From contig OY720452.1 of assembly GCA_963082715.1 (NCBI GenBank), forward strand, positions 5,540,953 to 5,604,952: a DNA stretch of 64,000 bases, given 5' to 3'. The DNA comes from Harpalus rubripes. Taxonomy: Eukaryota > Arthropoda > Insecta > Coleoptera > Carabidae. Position numbers and translations under genes: made by a program. This document shows positions 9,486 to 20,862 of this stretch, piece by piece. Position 1 is the first letter of the stretch. Each line of letters begins with the position of its first letter. The notes beneath the pieces are model-generated. The model worked only from the letters and a program-made list of their open reading frames with translations, searched no databases and had not been told where the DNA came from.

Positions 9486-12400
9486 ATGATGTGCTTGGTT
9501 TTTGTCTTTACAATCGTTTTAATTTTAAGTAAAATTAATTGTGTTAAATATGAAGAAGAAATAGAAAACTATGTGAAAAACATAAATGATTTTGTTAAAA
9601 GTACAGAAACGTATACATATCCTACAGATTCGAGAGAATTTCTTAAAGGACAAAATGAAAATATCCTAAACGGTGAGTTACATTTTTAATGGGGTCTTCC
9701 ACTATTTTTTAACTTCCGTCACCTTTAGGTAAGGAAGGTATTATCTTTGGTCAAAAAATTCGGTGGTGAGTTTTTAATCAATAAGCACGTTTTAGGGCCC
9801 CTAGAATACGATTTGTGTGTGTGTGTGTGTGCGAGCGTGCGGGCGTGCGCGCGTGTGTGTGTGTGTGTGTCATAAAAATTTGCCCTGCGATAACTCTAAT
9901 ACTACAATGTCAAAAATTATAATTCTTTCGTATTTCTCTTCGTTACATCCATATGAAGAGCTGATTAGATTTTGGTTATAAATGGTCAACCAGAAGTACC
10001 CACATTTGAAGATTTTAATAGTTTTGCTTGAAAAAACAATGTTAAATGTCATTTTTTCATATTTACCGAATATTTTATTCTCTATACGATTTGCTTGCAA
10101 TTTATCCTTCATATTAAATGGATATAGAGTTAAAAAATTATAAAGAAATTAAATTTCATCAATTAGCCAGCTATGCTATAACTATGGAAACAGCTACTAT
10201 ATTCAGAAAATTATGATTGAAAGGTGTCAAGTGCAATTGACATAGTATGTTTGTGTTATAATTTTACTGGAAATATAGGATTTTTTGCTAGACACTATCT
10301 GCATGGAATTTGTATAAAATACATACAACTGCCGGAAGATAGTGTACAAGAAATAGAATCTTTTGCAAGGAACTTTCTGTATGAAATATGTACAAAATAC
10401 GTAGAACTGACACTGACGGAAGGTAATGTGCTGGCCACATAATTTTTTTTTATGAATCTAAATTGAAAACATTATTTCAAGAATTTTTTTTTATTTTATA
10501 AATTTATCTGTCAAAAATATTGTCACATATCAATCCTATTATTTCAATTTTTTCGTTTCGAAATATTTTTGTCTAAAATTAATTGGGTAGGTACTTTTGC
10601 GCAAGGAAAACTGATTTCCCATGTTAAACGCGTATGGCCCGCTTTTTAATTAGCACCCTATATAATTTTAGAAAATCTTCATTTTTTTCGTTAAGCTAAA
10701 TTTTTTTTTTTAATAAGAAATTATAATTGTATAAATATTGTGTACAACAAAAATAATAAATTCATGTCTCTTTTCTAGCTTGCGTGCATGCTGGCGAATA
10801 CGACTTCATCATCATCGGCGCCGGGTCCAGCGGCTGTGTCTTGGCCAGCCGTCTCAGCGAGGTACCTACCTGGAGGATTCTTCTCCTGGAGGCCGGTGGA
10901 GATGCTCTCCAAATATCAGAGATCCCAGCTATGGCCGAGTATTTGCCTTTCAGTAACATGAATTGGGGATACTGGACTACGCCACAGAAAGAGAGCTTAC
11001 AGGGTGAGTCGAAATTTCATATCATATAAGATAATTATAATTTTATTCTTTAGTTTTCCTTGCAAATAAAAATATAACTTTTTTTCAAACGTCGTAGTAA
11101 TGGCATTTTTTGTGACTTGATTCACAAGGTAGAAATAAAATAAACAAATATCCATAGAAACTACATAGAATTAGCGAATAAAAAGAAAAGTAGTGCGTTC
11201 GGAATAAAAGTGTCTTTGTGTGCCTCGCATGCAATTGTCCTGACTCGCTTCGCTCGTCGTGCAAACTTCCATGCTCGCCACACAAAGTTCACTTTTACTC
11301 CTAATAACACAATAAACTATTTTTAACCGATTACATCAATATTATTTTCGTAAAAAAATAGATATTGGTTGTTTTTGCTTAAAATAACGTTACTATTGGC
11401 ACAAAATTGACCCCTGTGGTGCACTCTCCACGCCAGCAATGAGTGCCCGTGAGGTGACGCCTGGTAAGCGCCCGCACGGTGCAAATATTTCATCATTACC
11501 GATATCTGTGTACAAAGCAGATTGGCACACCCAGCAATGGGTAATAAGCCGTGATGATATATTTATTTATTTTATTTACTATTGGAAATATTATGACGCG
11601 ATCATGATAATGTAGTATGATTGATTATTAAATATTTAATTTTAATTAATACATAAATATGTAATTGCATAAAATCATTGTAAAATTTATCTTTGATTCT
11701 TTGAACTACGGATATCCGTCATAAATCATTTGTGCTTGGTCGGATTATACGTATGTAAGCACTTCAAGAGAAGTGTGACAAGGTACTTTAATTCTTGATA
11801 ATCTTTTTGTGTAATAACACGTGTTTCTTTAGATTAGTTTAAGTATTGAGAAAATAATACACACACGTCATTCAGATAGCTAAAGGAATATTTTTTAATA
11901 ATAAATAAGAAGAAAGTATATAGTATATTGTGTAAAAAAGCTTCACGCATGTGTTGCCAGTATACTTTTTCTAAGATCAACTCAATAAAGCTATCAAAGT
12001 CAAATATAAAAAAAATACAGCAATCTAATAAAAATTTTGTCCGTGCCAAAAAGTAGTGCATAAAATAACTCTATAACGAATATATTGCATTTTACGAACC
12101 GCTATTTCTTTTATTTTATTTGACTTGAAAATTAATGTAACGTTTCTATTTATTTGGGTGAAGTGTAAGGGCCAAAGAATTGTTATTAAATAAAATTATA
12201 GCTATTAACATACCTAGGAATGTTAGGCACATCATAACTGCCGCAGATGTAAGTTTGAAATTCGAGCTCGTAGAGCGAGGATTTTAAGACATCTAAGGCT
12301 TGTTATGATTAATAACATCCGTGGTTTGTTCAATAGCTTATCGGTTTCAGAAAATTAAGACATTATTGATAAATATTATTTTTTTAAATTCTCTAATTAA

Positions 12401-15400
12401 TGTTACTTTCAGATTGCTATATGGTTAACAGAACAATTATTTTGACATATGTCAATATGACAAATATTCAAATTATGTGCTTTATTCCTCATGTTTATTA
12501 CTTTAGAATAAAGTAGACCACATTTAGAACGATAGGCTAACGTTATCTGTATGTATTACTGAAGAGCATTATATTTTCATTTTATTTTCATTTTGTAGAC
12601 CGTTGTTGACAAGTCAGTATGGTAATATTACCTTACAGATACAATTATTACTTAGTTACCAGCCTACTTTTGTACATGTAAACAATGGAATAATATCCTG
12701 AAACCGGTAAAAGTTTATTAAATGATAAATAATTTTTTTAAAAACAATTAAAAGATAATAAATTTTACTAACACTATGACAAACAAATATTAACACTGAT
12801 TTAAGACTAAGAATATAAATAATTACTTAAACACTAAGATTATTTATTTAAACAATATTTATTTCATTTATTTATATAACTACATGTATTTATGTTCACC
12901 ACTCGTCGACTGCTTGTTTTATCACCAACTCTTCGTTTCACGACGCTTGTTTATATCAGACAGTCCGGCTGTATTCCCTGTAGAGTTCATATAGGTCCGG
13001 GCTTCGTTTTCTAGAATATTCGGAACAATAAAAACATCGAGTACAATAGATCACGTCACCTAAGTAATTAAACATATCTGAACAAGTCTGTTTACATCGC
13101 ACGATCGTCCGCGGCTATTGCGTCATCGCTAAAAATATACACTCGCTCAACGCCGCGGCGGCGTCGACTGCGGGCGCTCTACGTTACATTAATAATTATA
13201 CAGAGTGATCGTTTTTCCAAAATAATTGATTAATTTATTTGATGTATGTTTCTAATACTTCCGTGAAAAATCTTTAATTTCATTTCATTTCTTGAAGCAT
13301 ATTTTCGTTCGGGTGGACGTAAAGAAGACGGTTGTTGGGATTATTCTTACGACAGCTAGCAAAATTCGAAAAGTACGCCCCTGGAAATAGTAATGCTGCC
13401 TTACAAAGTAAACGGCAAATGTCAAAATAATATGGAGCGGCATGCTTCGGTGATTTTCGATCACTCTGCGTAAAACAGCAAAATCGTTTTTCTATTGTCA
13501 TTAAGAAAAACTTTTCGAACGTCATTTGGTCAGAAAAAGTAATTCATTTCAACGGTGTACAAAGTAGGTATAGTATGACTAGCGAATGAAAGTTGACGTT
13601 TAGATTATTTAATAGATGTGGTTTCTTTTGAAAATATTTCCCTACATTTGATTTGAAAGGAAACTGACCCTTATGTATCCCGTTACAGATGATTAGAATT
13701 GTACTCAATACCAGAAGGCATTGAACATAACCTTAGCAACAGGATTCAGGGATGTATTTAAAAAATTTAATACCGCAAATTTTAGTTCATTCGTTTCAGG
13801 TGTAATCAACCCTCAAGTCGGAATTATTGTTAGAGGAAATTAAAAATAATCCTATTATATAGAATTGCCAAACTAAACAGTTTAAAGATCTAAATATTTT
13901 GTTATAATCAACATAAACGAAAAATTTTAAATGCACCCCTGTTTCGATATTCAGTTACCCTAGTCGGCCATCTATTTTCAGCCACACATAGTAATGTATT
14001 TCTGTGCTTTCCTAGTCCAGTATTTAAATGGGTTCATGCAAAAATTTCATACCTGAATATTTCGTACAATTCTATTCTCTAGGGTTTCAAAAGAAACCAC
14101 ATCTATAAAATAATTTAAACGTCAACTTTCATTCGCTAGTCATACCATACTGCAGATCAGAAATTCAAAATTTTCATGGATCTAATGATTTAAATGGAAG
14201 ATTAAAAAAATATTATTAATTTTATTTCAAAATCGATTGATCATATTGTAGAAAAAATGTGGTGTGTACATCTGATTAGTTGCAGCCCTCGCTACTCTCG
14301 GGGGGCAATTTCTAGCCTCGGTTTGCAAAGAGCTACTTTCAACCTTTGATATACAAATAACTATTTTATAGTCAAATTTCTATCAAAATCTATTCTCTCT
14401 TTTTCATTCTTTCATCTTTCTATTCTTCTAGCATTCATCAACAACTCTTCTCCTATCTTTCTTGGAAAATCTCTTGGAGGTACATCTTCCCTCAACAATT
14501 TATTCTACTCTAGAGGGCACAGAGAAGATTTCAATTTGTGGAACTCCCTTGGAAATCCTGGATGGTCGTACAGAGATCTTCTTCCATATTTCCGCAAATC
14601 AGAACGGGTGGATATATTCAATCCAAACCCTGGATATCATGGAAATCAAGGAGAAATAAATATAGAAGGCGTTGATATTTTAAGTCCGTTGACATACGCG
14701 TTCTTATTGGCGAATAAAGAATTAAAAAGAGAAGAAAATGATTATAATGGAAAAGAAGAAAAAGTTTTTTCTACGTTGCAAATGATGACGAAAAATGGGA
14801 AAAGAGAAAATGCGAAACTTTTTTTGAAAAACAGACATAACCTAAAAATATTAACAAATACTTTTGTGGTTAAATTACTGTCAAGAAATAATACAATATA
14901 TGGTGTGCAATATATACGAAATGGTGGGTCATTTTGTATAGAAGCAACAATGGAAACAATTTTGAGTGCAGGATCAATTAACACACCCCAATTGTTGATG
15001 CTTTCGGGTATTGGTCCAAAAAAACAATTGTCAAAACATAACATAACCTCAATTCAAAATTTAGAGGGTGTAGGAGAAAATTTGTGGAATCATGTCTCAT
15101 ATAATTTTCAAACATTTATTACTAATTATACTTTTAAAGATATTCCGTTACAACAAGCAGTTAAATACTATTTACATGGTAGAGGATATTTAACTGCACC
15201 CAATTTTTATCAAAATATAGGTTATGTTAGTTTATTTGACAGGAAAAGACCAGATGTTGAACATTTATTTAGAGCAAGCAAAATGACAGATAAACCATAT
15301 AGTTTTTATAAAAAATATGGTTATGGAAAAGATTTTTATAAGTATATTATTAAACCTTTAACAAATTTGTCAATTTGGAATATCGATACAGTTCTTTTAC

Positions 15401-15894
15401 ACCCTAAAAGTCGAGGAAATGTTAAATTAAAATCAAATTCAACTTTTGATTTTCCTCTAATTGATCCAAACTATTTTAAAAGTAATATCGACATACAAAC
15501 ATTAGTACAAGCCTTAACAGATACTATTAAAATATCCCAAACATACAATATGCAACTATACAACTCTTCTCTGTACAAAATATCCTTCCCTGCTTGCTCT
15601 AAGTATACCTTCAATTCCAAAGCCTACTATACTTGCCTCATAAAAAATCTTGCATGTCCTATTGGTGATTTTTCTGGAACGTGCAAAATGGGACCAATGA
15701 ACGATAACTTTGCAGTTGTAGACAATGAATTAAAAGTGTACGGTGTAAAAAATTTAAGAATTGTTGATTGTAGTGTGATTCCAGTTACTGTTTCTGGGCA
15801 TATTAATGCCATAGCCTACGTGATTGGAGAAAAAGCAGCAGATCTGATTAAGAAACAATATGGAGAATTAGATAGTGTTTATGAAAAAAGATAA
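9486..15894 (+). CDS. Secreted GMC oxidoreductase (glucose dehydrogenase-like), 3 exons, catalytic His replaced
   Basis: Join 9486-9672, 10779-11003, 14432-15894 gives 624 aa, within the usual insect GMC length. Both introns are phase 1 with GTGAGT donors and CTAG/TCTAG acceptors. Exon 1 encodes a signal peptide (MMCLVFVFTIVLILSKINC). Exon 2 has the FAD Rossmann motif GAGSSG (76-81) and LLLEAGGD. Exon 3 has FLGKSLGGTSSLNNLFYSRG (GMC signature 1 region) and GSINTPQLLMLSGIGP (signature 2, ~318). It ends with GTCKMGP and a SGHINAIAYVIGEKAADLI block. Family members oxidise alcohols, sugars or steroids with FAD. In the canonical H-P-x-G-T-x-K-M-G motif the His is Asp (residue 550, GDFSGTCKMG), so activity is doubtful. 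Intron 1 holds T-hairpin copy B; intron 2 (3.4 kb) holds several repeats. AATAAA overlaps the stop region. The exact substrate is unknown. Confidence 0.93.
9704..10450 (+). mobile_element. T-hairpin element, copy B, in GMC intron 1
   Basis: It begins TTTTTTAACTTCCGTCACC and ends CTGACGGAAGGTAATGTGCTGG plus ACATAATTTTT. A (TG)n/(GC)-rich tract lies at 9815-9870. It fills about two thirds of the intron, in the same orientation as the gene. Confidence 0.85.
11079..11319 (-). repeat. FB1 fold-back element, copy in GMC intron 2
   Basis: It is related to 42261-42630 and 54371-54687: TTTTTTCAAACGTCGTAGTA at one end and TTTTACTCCTAATAACACAA at the other. It includes GCCTCGCATGCAATTG and the dyad CTCGCTTCGCTCGTCG. 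The CTACGCCG palindromic units are absent here. Confidence 0.75.
11398..11585 (+). mobile_element. SINE-1, 5'-truncated copy in GMC intron 2
   Basis: It starts GCACAAAATTGACCCCTGTG, runs through GTGAGGTGACGCCTGGTAAG and ends GGGTAATAAGCCGTGATGAT plus an AT-rich tail. It lacks the tRNA-like head seen at 22798-23048. Confidence 0.8.
12219..12318. repeat. Short fold-back with GC-rich dyad loop
   Basis: ATCATAACTGCCGCAGATGT pairs with ACATCTAAGGCTTGTTATGAT around a core CGAGCTCGTAGAGCGAGG. It belongs to the same structural class as 19481-19586, 45741-45860 and 57282-57425. Confidence 0.6.
12640..13192 (-). mobile_element. Possible solo LTR-like block
   Basis: Read on the minus strand it starts TGTAACGTAGAGCGCCCGCA. 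A GC-rich stretch follows, then a TATATAAATAAATG TATA/poly(A)-like region. The composition contrast with the surrounding DNA and the TGT start suggest an LTR. The 3' end and target duplication were not found, so this is tentative. It lies in GMC intron 2. Confidence 0.3.
13568..14150. repeat. MITE with ~65-bp inverted ends
   Basis: GTATGACTAGCGAATGAAAG and AACGTCAACTTTCATTCGCT begin near-perfect inverted ends that extend to GATGTGGTTTCTTTTGAAA. 583 bp, non-coding, in GMC intron 2. Confidence 0.8.
14275..14350 (+). repeat. Fragment of CGCGAAAT fold-back element
   Basis: It shares the GTGTACA...CTCGG...CTTTGATATACAAATAACTATT layout with 7005-7140 but is diverged and short. Confidence 0.4.
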
Positions 15895-16079
15895 TAAATA
15901 ATAAGATTAAGAATATTTTTGATTTGTAATACGATAAACAATTTGAATTTTTTCATGTACTTAAATATTTTTAAATTTATCTATATTGCAACTAATTGTA
16001 TCTTATTTTGCAATCATTATTTCACATTTTTAATAACATATTTTTAAAATAAGTACAAACATTTATTTTTCAAATTATT

Positions 16080-16500
16080 TATTTTATTTATTTAATTTAA
16101 TTTAATTCAATCCAACAGGACTAATGCCCCAATTACAGGATGAAAGTTATACATAAATATTTCATGCCAAATACATATAGGTATACAAAAATATATACAA
16201 AAAAAAATAAAAATAAAATAAAAAACACAAAAACAATGCTTAAAGTGTAGAGAGAAGTAGAAATAAACAAAAGATATTAAACTGTCAAATAGTAGGAAAT
16301 TAAATTACGTTTAAACACTAAGAGAGAATCATTAAATACATCAAGGTATGATGGAATTGAGTTGAAAATGTTACACATTTGCCTGATCGGTGACTTAGTT
16401 TCATAATTCGTCCTAGCTTTATTGGCCTTAAAAGTAATTTGGTAACGTGACGGTGTACGGGGTTCTGTAAGAAATACTAAACTTTTATCTAGCATCTTTG
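16080..16500 (-). pseudogene. CR1/Jockey-type LINE 3' end
   Basis: A minus-strand frame at 16277-16495 reads like the extreme C-terminus of a non-LTR reverse transcriptase: PIRQMCNIFNSIPSYLDVFN then FKRNLISYYL, the usual N-SLP...FK..L..YL pattern. It is followed by the 3' UTR block GGGGCATTAGTCCTGTTGGA and an A/T-rich tail near 16080. The polymerase core is absent: a 5'-truncated, dead copy. Confidence 0.7.
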
Positions 16501-16637
16501 TCTTAAGCCGCTAACAGACACGTGACTCAAGCGTCTTTGAAGTGCTTGAAATCAGCTGATTTGTGTGCACATGTCACTTTGACAAGAACAATGTCACTTT
16601 CACAAGACCAATGTTTTGATTTATATGAATTTTGAAT
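16501..16637. repeat. Half of a palindromic element (59246 family)
   Basis: GACACGTGACTCAAGCGTCT, AATCAGCTGATTTGTGTGCA and TTTGACAAGAACAATGTCAC match one arm of the palindrome at 59246-59583. The other arm is missing, and a T-hairpin element starts immediately after. Confidence 0.7.
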
Positions 16638-16769
16638 TTTTTACCTTCCGTCACTTTTAGGTAAGGAAGGTATTGTCTTTGGTCAAAAAATTTGGTGGTG
16701 AGTTTTTGATGAATAAGCACGTTTTAAGGTCCCTAGAATACGATTTTACTATTTTTACGATGATGTCTG

Positions 16770-16811
<42 letters not shown>

Positions 16812-18046
16812 TGTGTATGTGTGTGTCTGTGTGTGACAAAATATTCAAATGCGATAACTCTAAAGGTGCATTCACAAATGAAAAATAGGTTTATGGTTTT
16901 TGTTTAGGTTTAAGTAAGTCATTCATTAATGTAAGTTTAAATTACCTGGAAATTAGTTTTGATATGTACAGACATCTGTGTAAATGCTTCAAAAACAAGA
17001 TTAAAATATTGGTAGAGCAGTATTCAACCAGACACCTGTGCGCCGTGAAACTGTCATTTGCTTGGCATTATTGGCTATATTTCAACAATTAAGTTATGAC
17101 AGTCTCCATGTTCTCGCATTTGTTTAAAAAGCCGAATCCACCAAGTGGATACTAAATAAAGATGGGTGTATATATTTATATCATTTCAGACTCGTTCTCA
17201 TTGGTGAAGTTTGTGACGTCAAACTAAATCATAAACCTAAAGTTTGGACCCTGCAATATTTAGCTTTATGATTTGGATTTAGAGACTCTAAATTCTGAAG
17301 TGTGAATGGAGTCATTACATAATATGCGGTCAAAGTCTTTAAATCTTAAATATAAACCATAAATCTAAACCTAATTTTCATTTGTGAATGCACCTTAATA
17401 CTACAATTCCAAAAATTATAATTCTTTCGTATTCCTCTTCGTTACATCCATGTGAAGAGCTGAGTAGATTTTAGTTATAATTGGTCAACCGGAAGTACCC
17501 TCATTTGAAGATTTTAACAGTTTTTCTTGAAAAAAACGATGTTAAATATCATTTTTTCACATTTAAAGTTATTATAAATATTAAAGAATATTTTACTGTC
17601 TATACGATTTGAATGCATTTTATACTTGATATTAAATGGATAAAGAGTTAAAAAATTATAAAGGAATTAAATAAGTAAGCTATGCTATAACTCTGGAAAC
17701 AGTTGCTATATTAAGAAAATTATGACTAAAACTATTATAATTACCCCTTAACATTAAAATAAAATTTAATAAAACTAAATACGTATTTCGATAACTAAGT
17801 TCTCATCATCAGTAGTACAACAAAAAACATAATAGAATATAATCCAAAATTTCGTATTACAGACTTTTCTATTTATTGGAAGGAGAAATTAGATTTTGTT
17901 TACAAACGATCAGTCTGAAGCTCATTGCTATTTTAAACATGGAATTGACGGGAGGTTATGTGCTGGCCACATCAGATTTTTTTGTTGACTTACGGAGCAT
18001 AGTAAAAATGGCGGGAGGTAATGTGCTGGCCACATTAGATTTTTTA
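16638..18046 (+). mobile_element. T-hairpin element, mosaic copy C
   Basis: Its 5' end is TTTTTACCTTCCGTCACTTT with a (TG)n at 16772-16836. It is split by the Harbinger-like MITE at 16864-17395, then continues with family sequence. Near 17740 it switches to the second subfamily (AATCCAAAATTTCGTATTAC) and ends GACGGGAGGTTATGTGCTGG. A second 3' tail (GCGGGAGGTAATGTGCTGG) follows at 18009-18046. The 5' and 3' arms are therefore from different subfamilies. Confidence 0.75.
16864..17395. mobile_element. PIF/Harbinger-like MITE with TAA target duplication
   Basis: The inverted ends are AGGTGCATTCACAAATGAAA and TTTCATTTGTGAATGCACCT. They are flanked by TAA on both sides (16861-16863, 17396-17398), and the uninterrupted host repeat reads CTCTAATACTAC. 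A 3-bp TAA duplication is typical of PIF/Harbinger. 532 bp, non-coding. Confidence 0.85.
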
Positions 18047-18351
18047 TGTTATGAATCATTTAAAATGTTTTCTTCCATCACTTGACTTTTCAATCGGTAG
18101 ATAATTCTCTATCCTATTTTTAATTGATTACTTTTAAATTTCATTGAGGATTAACATGTGTTTGTAAGATTATTAATAGGTATAACATAATTGTTTTTTA
18201 TTATGATATAGTAACAGATAAAGAAACGTTTAATTGTTCTTTATCAGTCATATACTTTGCACATTTTTTTCTTGCTAGATTATTTAAAGTTCAATAATGG
18301 AACTTTGCTTTTTCATCTTGGTTTTTTAATTTTCATAATACTGAAATAGTA

Positions 18352-19468
18352 GGGGAGACCGATGTCAATTGAAACAGGTGCCAAATGTAACAAGGGTAGG
18401 TAACAGGGCCATCTTTTCGAAGTAGATTAAAACGCGCTTGCAGAGTGAAGCAGAAAGAGTCCTAGCTCTTTGGTATTTATGTAAGTACATACGCGCAAAT
18501 ACGGCGTCTGTTTCTGACGAATGTCTATAAATCGACAAAAAAGTAAATACAAGTAGTGACACACATTGTTTCTAAAACACTATATGTGCTGTGCTCGGAA
18601 ATATTTCAAGTTAAGGATCAGTTTGTGAGTTATATCTGCTTTTATTTTTCATTAAAAAACATTTCGATTTATTACCTAATAAATACAAAAAAGCAAATAA
18701 TATCTTTATAAATGAAGCGGTGTCAGTTGTAACACATGTCACTGTGTCGATTGTATAATGTGTTTAATAATTAAATATAGTATTCATCATGATAAAAATT
18801 ATTAGAAAAACCGCTGCTATCGAAAACATAAAAGAAGAAGAGCAAAAAAAACGAAAAACAGTTCCGAAAATAACAGTCGCAGATTACTCTTCAGATGGGT
18901 CCGATGAGGAAACTCTCTGATATGTATTGGCCCATATTTTTTGAGCACAGGAGATTGGTAGCAGTGGCGAAAATGTAAAATCTGGACACCGGGCAAGTTA
19001 AATTGTACAAAGAAAGACCTATTTTATGTTTACCTAAACTGCAATTTCGTTAGCGACTAAAGGCATTGGTCAAAATGGTCTATATCACCAACAGAATATA
19101 TATTTTGTTTGCTTTTAGTTGTCATCTGAGTTTTGTATTTTCTGAGGTAATAAATAAAGGTTTATTTTTTCAATAATTTCTTATTTTATCTGTTACTTTA
19201 TCTTATTACATCAATATTAAAGTTTGTTACAGTTGACACTGGCCCTGTTACTATTGACACCAGTTAGATGTCAATTGTAACATTTGTAATGCCTGAATAA
19301 AAATCCTTATATTTTTATATTTATCACATTTTCAAAAGTTTAAAATTCAAAATATTATTCACTAAGGTGGGTAGATTCTCATATAGGTAATTTCAAAATT
19401 TCGAAATGTAATGTTAAGTCGTGGAAAATAAAAATTTATATTTTGTAACAATTGACACCGGTCTCCCC
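18352..19468 (+). mobile_element. TA-flanked DNA element T1, copy 1
   Basis: The inverted ends GGGGAGACCGATGTCAATTG and ACAATTGACACCGGTCTCCCC are bounded by TA on both sides, as in Tc1/mariner/pogo elements. A short lysine/acid-rich frame at 18789-18920 (ending DYSSDGSDEETL) is the only possible coding remnant. The second copy is at 30634-31724. Confidence 0.85.
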
Positions 19469-19480
19469 TACATTAAGATA

Positions 19481-19586
19481 CATTTTTCATAAGACATGAT
19501 TTTAGCGCATGCGTCATTCTTAGAAACGAGCGGTTTGCCGCGAGTTTTCTAAAGGGGCAAGTGCGCTGAAATGTCTTATGAAACGT
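19481..19586. repeat. Short fold-back with GC-rich dyad loop
   Basis: TTTCATAAGACATGATTTTA and the inverted AATGTCTTATGAAA enclose GCGCATGCG and GTGCGC blocks and a loop CGAGCGGTTTGCCGCGAG. Confidence 0.65.
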
Positions 19587-19602
19587 GTATTTTATACTAT
19601 TT

Positions 19603-20426
<824 letters not shown>

Positions 20427-20469
20427 ATTTTGGTCATTTTTTCAAAACGTTATTTCATGTCCAGGAATT

Positions 20470-20585
20470 TCAATTTCGGTTGTTTAATATGTACTTTATG
20501 AAACTCATTTGGATGTCATAAAGAGGTACTTTATGACATCCAAATGGGTTTCATAAAGTACATATTAAAGAACCAAAATTTAAAA
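20470..20585. repeat. Near-perfect hairpin, ~40-bp core arms
   Basis: TTAATATGTACTTTATGAAA...GATGTCATAAAG is mirrored by CTTTATGACATC...TTTCATAAAGTACATATTAA with one mismatch and a loop of 2-4 bases. Weaker pairing continues outward. Confidence 0.8.
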
Positions 20586-20862
20586 AAAAATAAATTTCTC
20601 GTATAAGGAAATAAAAATGATTTATTTTATCTGGTATTATCCATTTTGAGTGTATCAGTCAACAAAATTTTTGAACTGTATAGTTGAATTTTGATTTTTC
20701 TGTAACAGAATTAGAAAAAAAAAACACATGTCTATAAATTAATTTATTATTCCTTAAATATACAAAACATAATCATTCATTCTAAAATAAATAATAATAC
20801 TTGTCTCAGCGTCTTTATTGTATTTCGTACCATAAATACAAACACCATCACCATAACTATTT

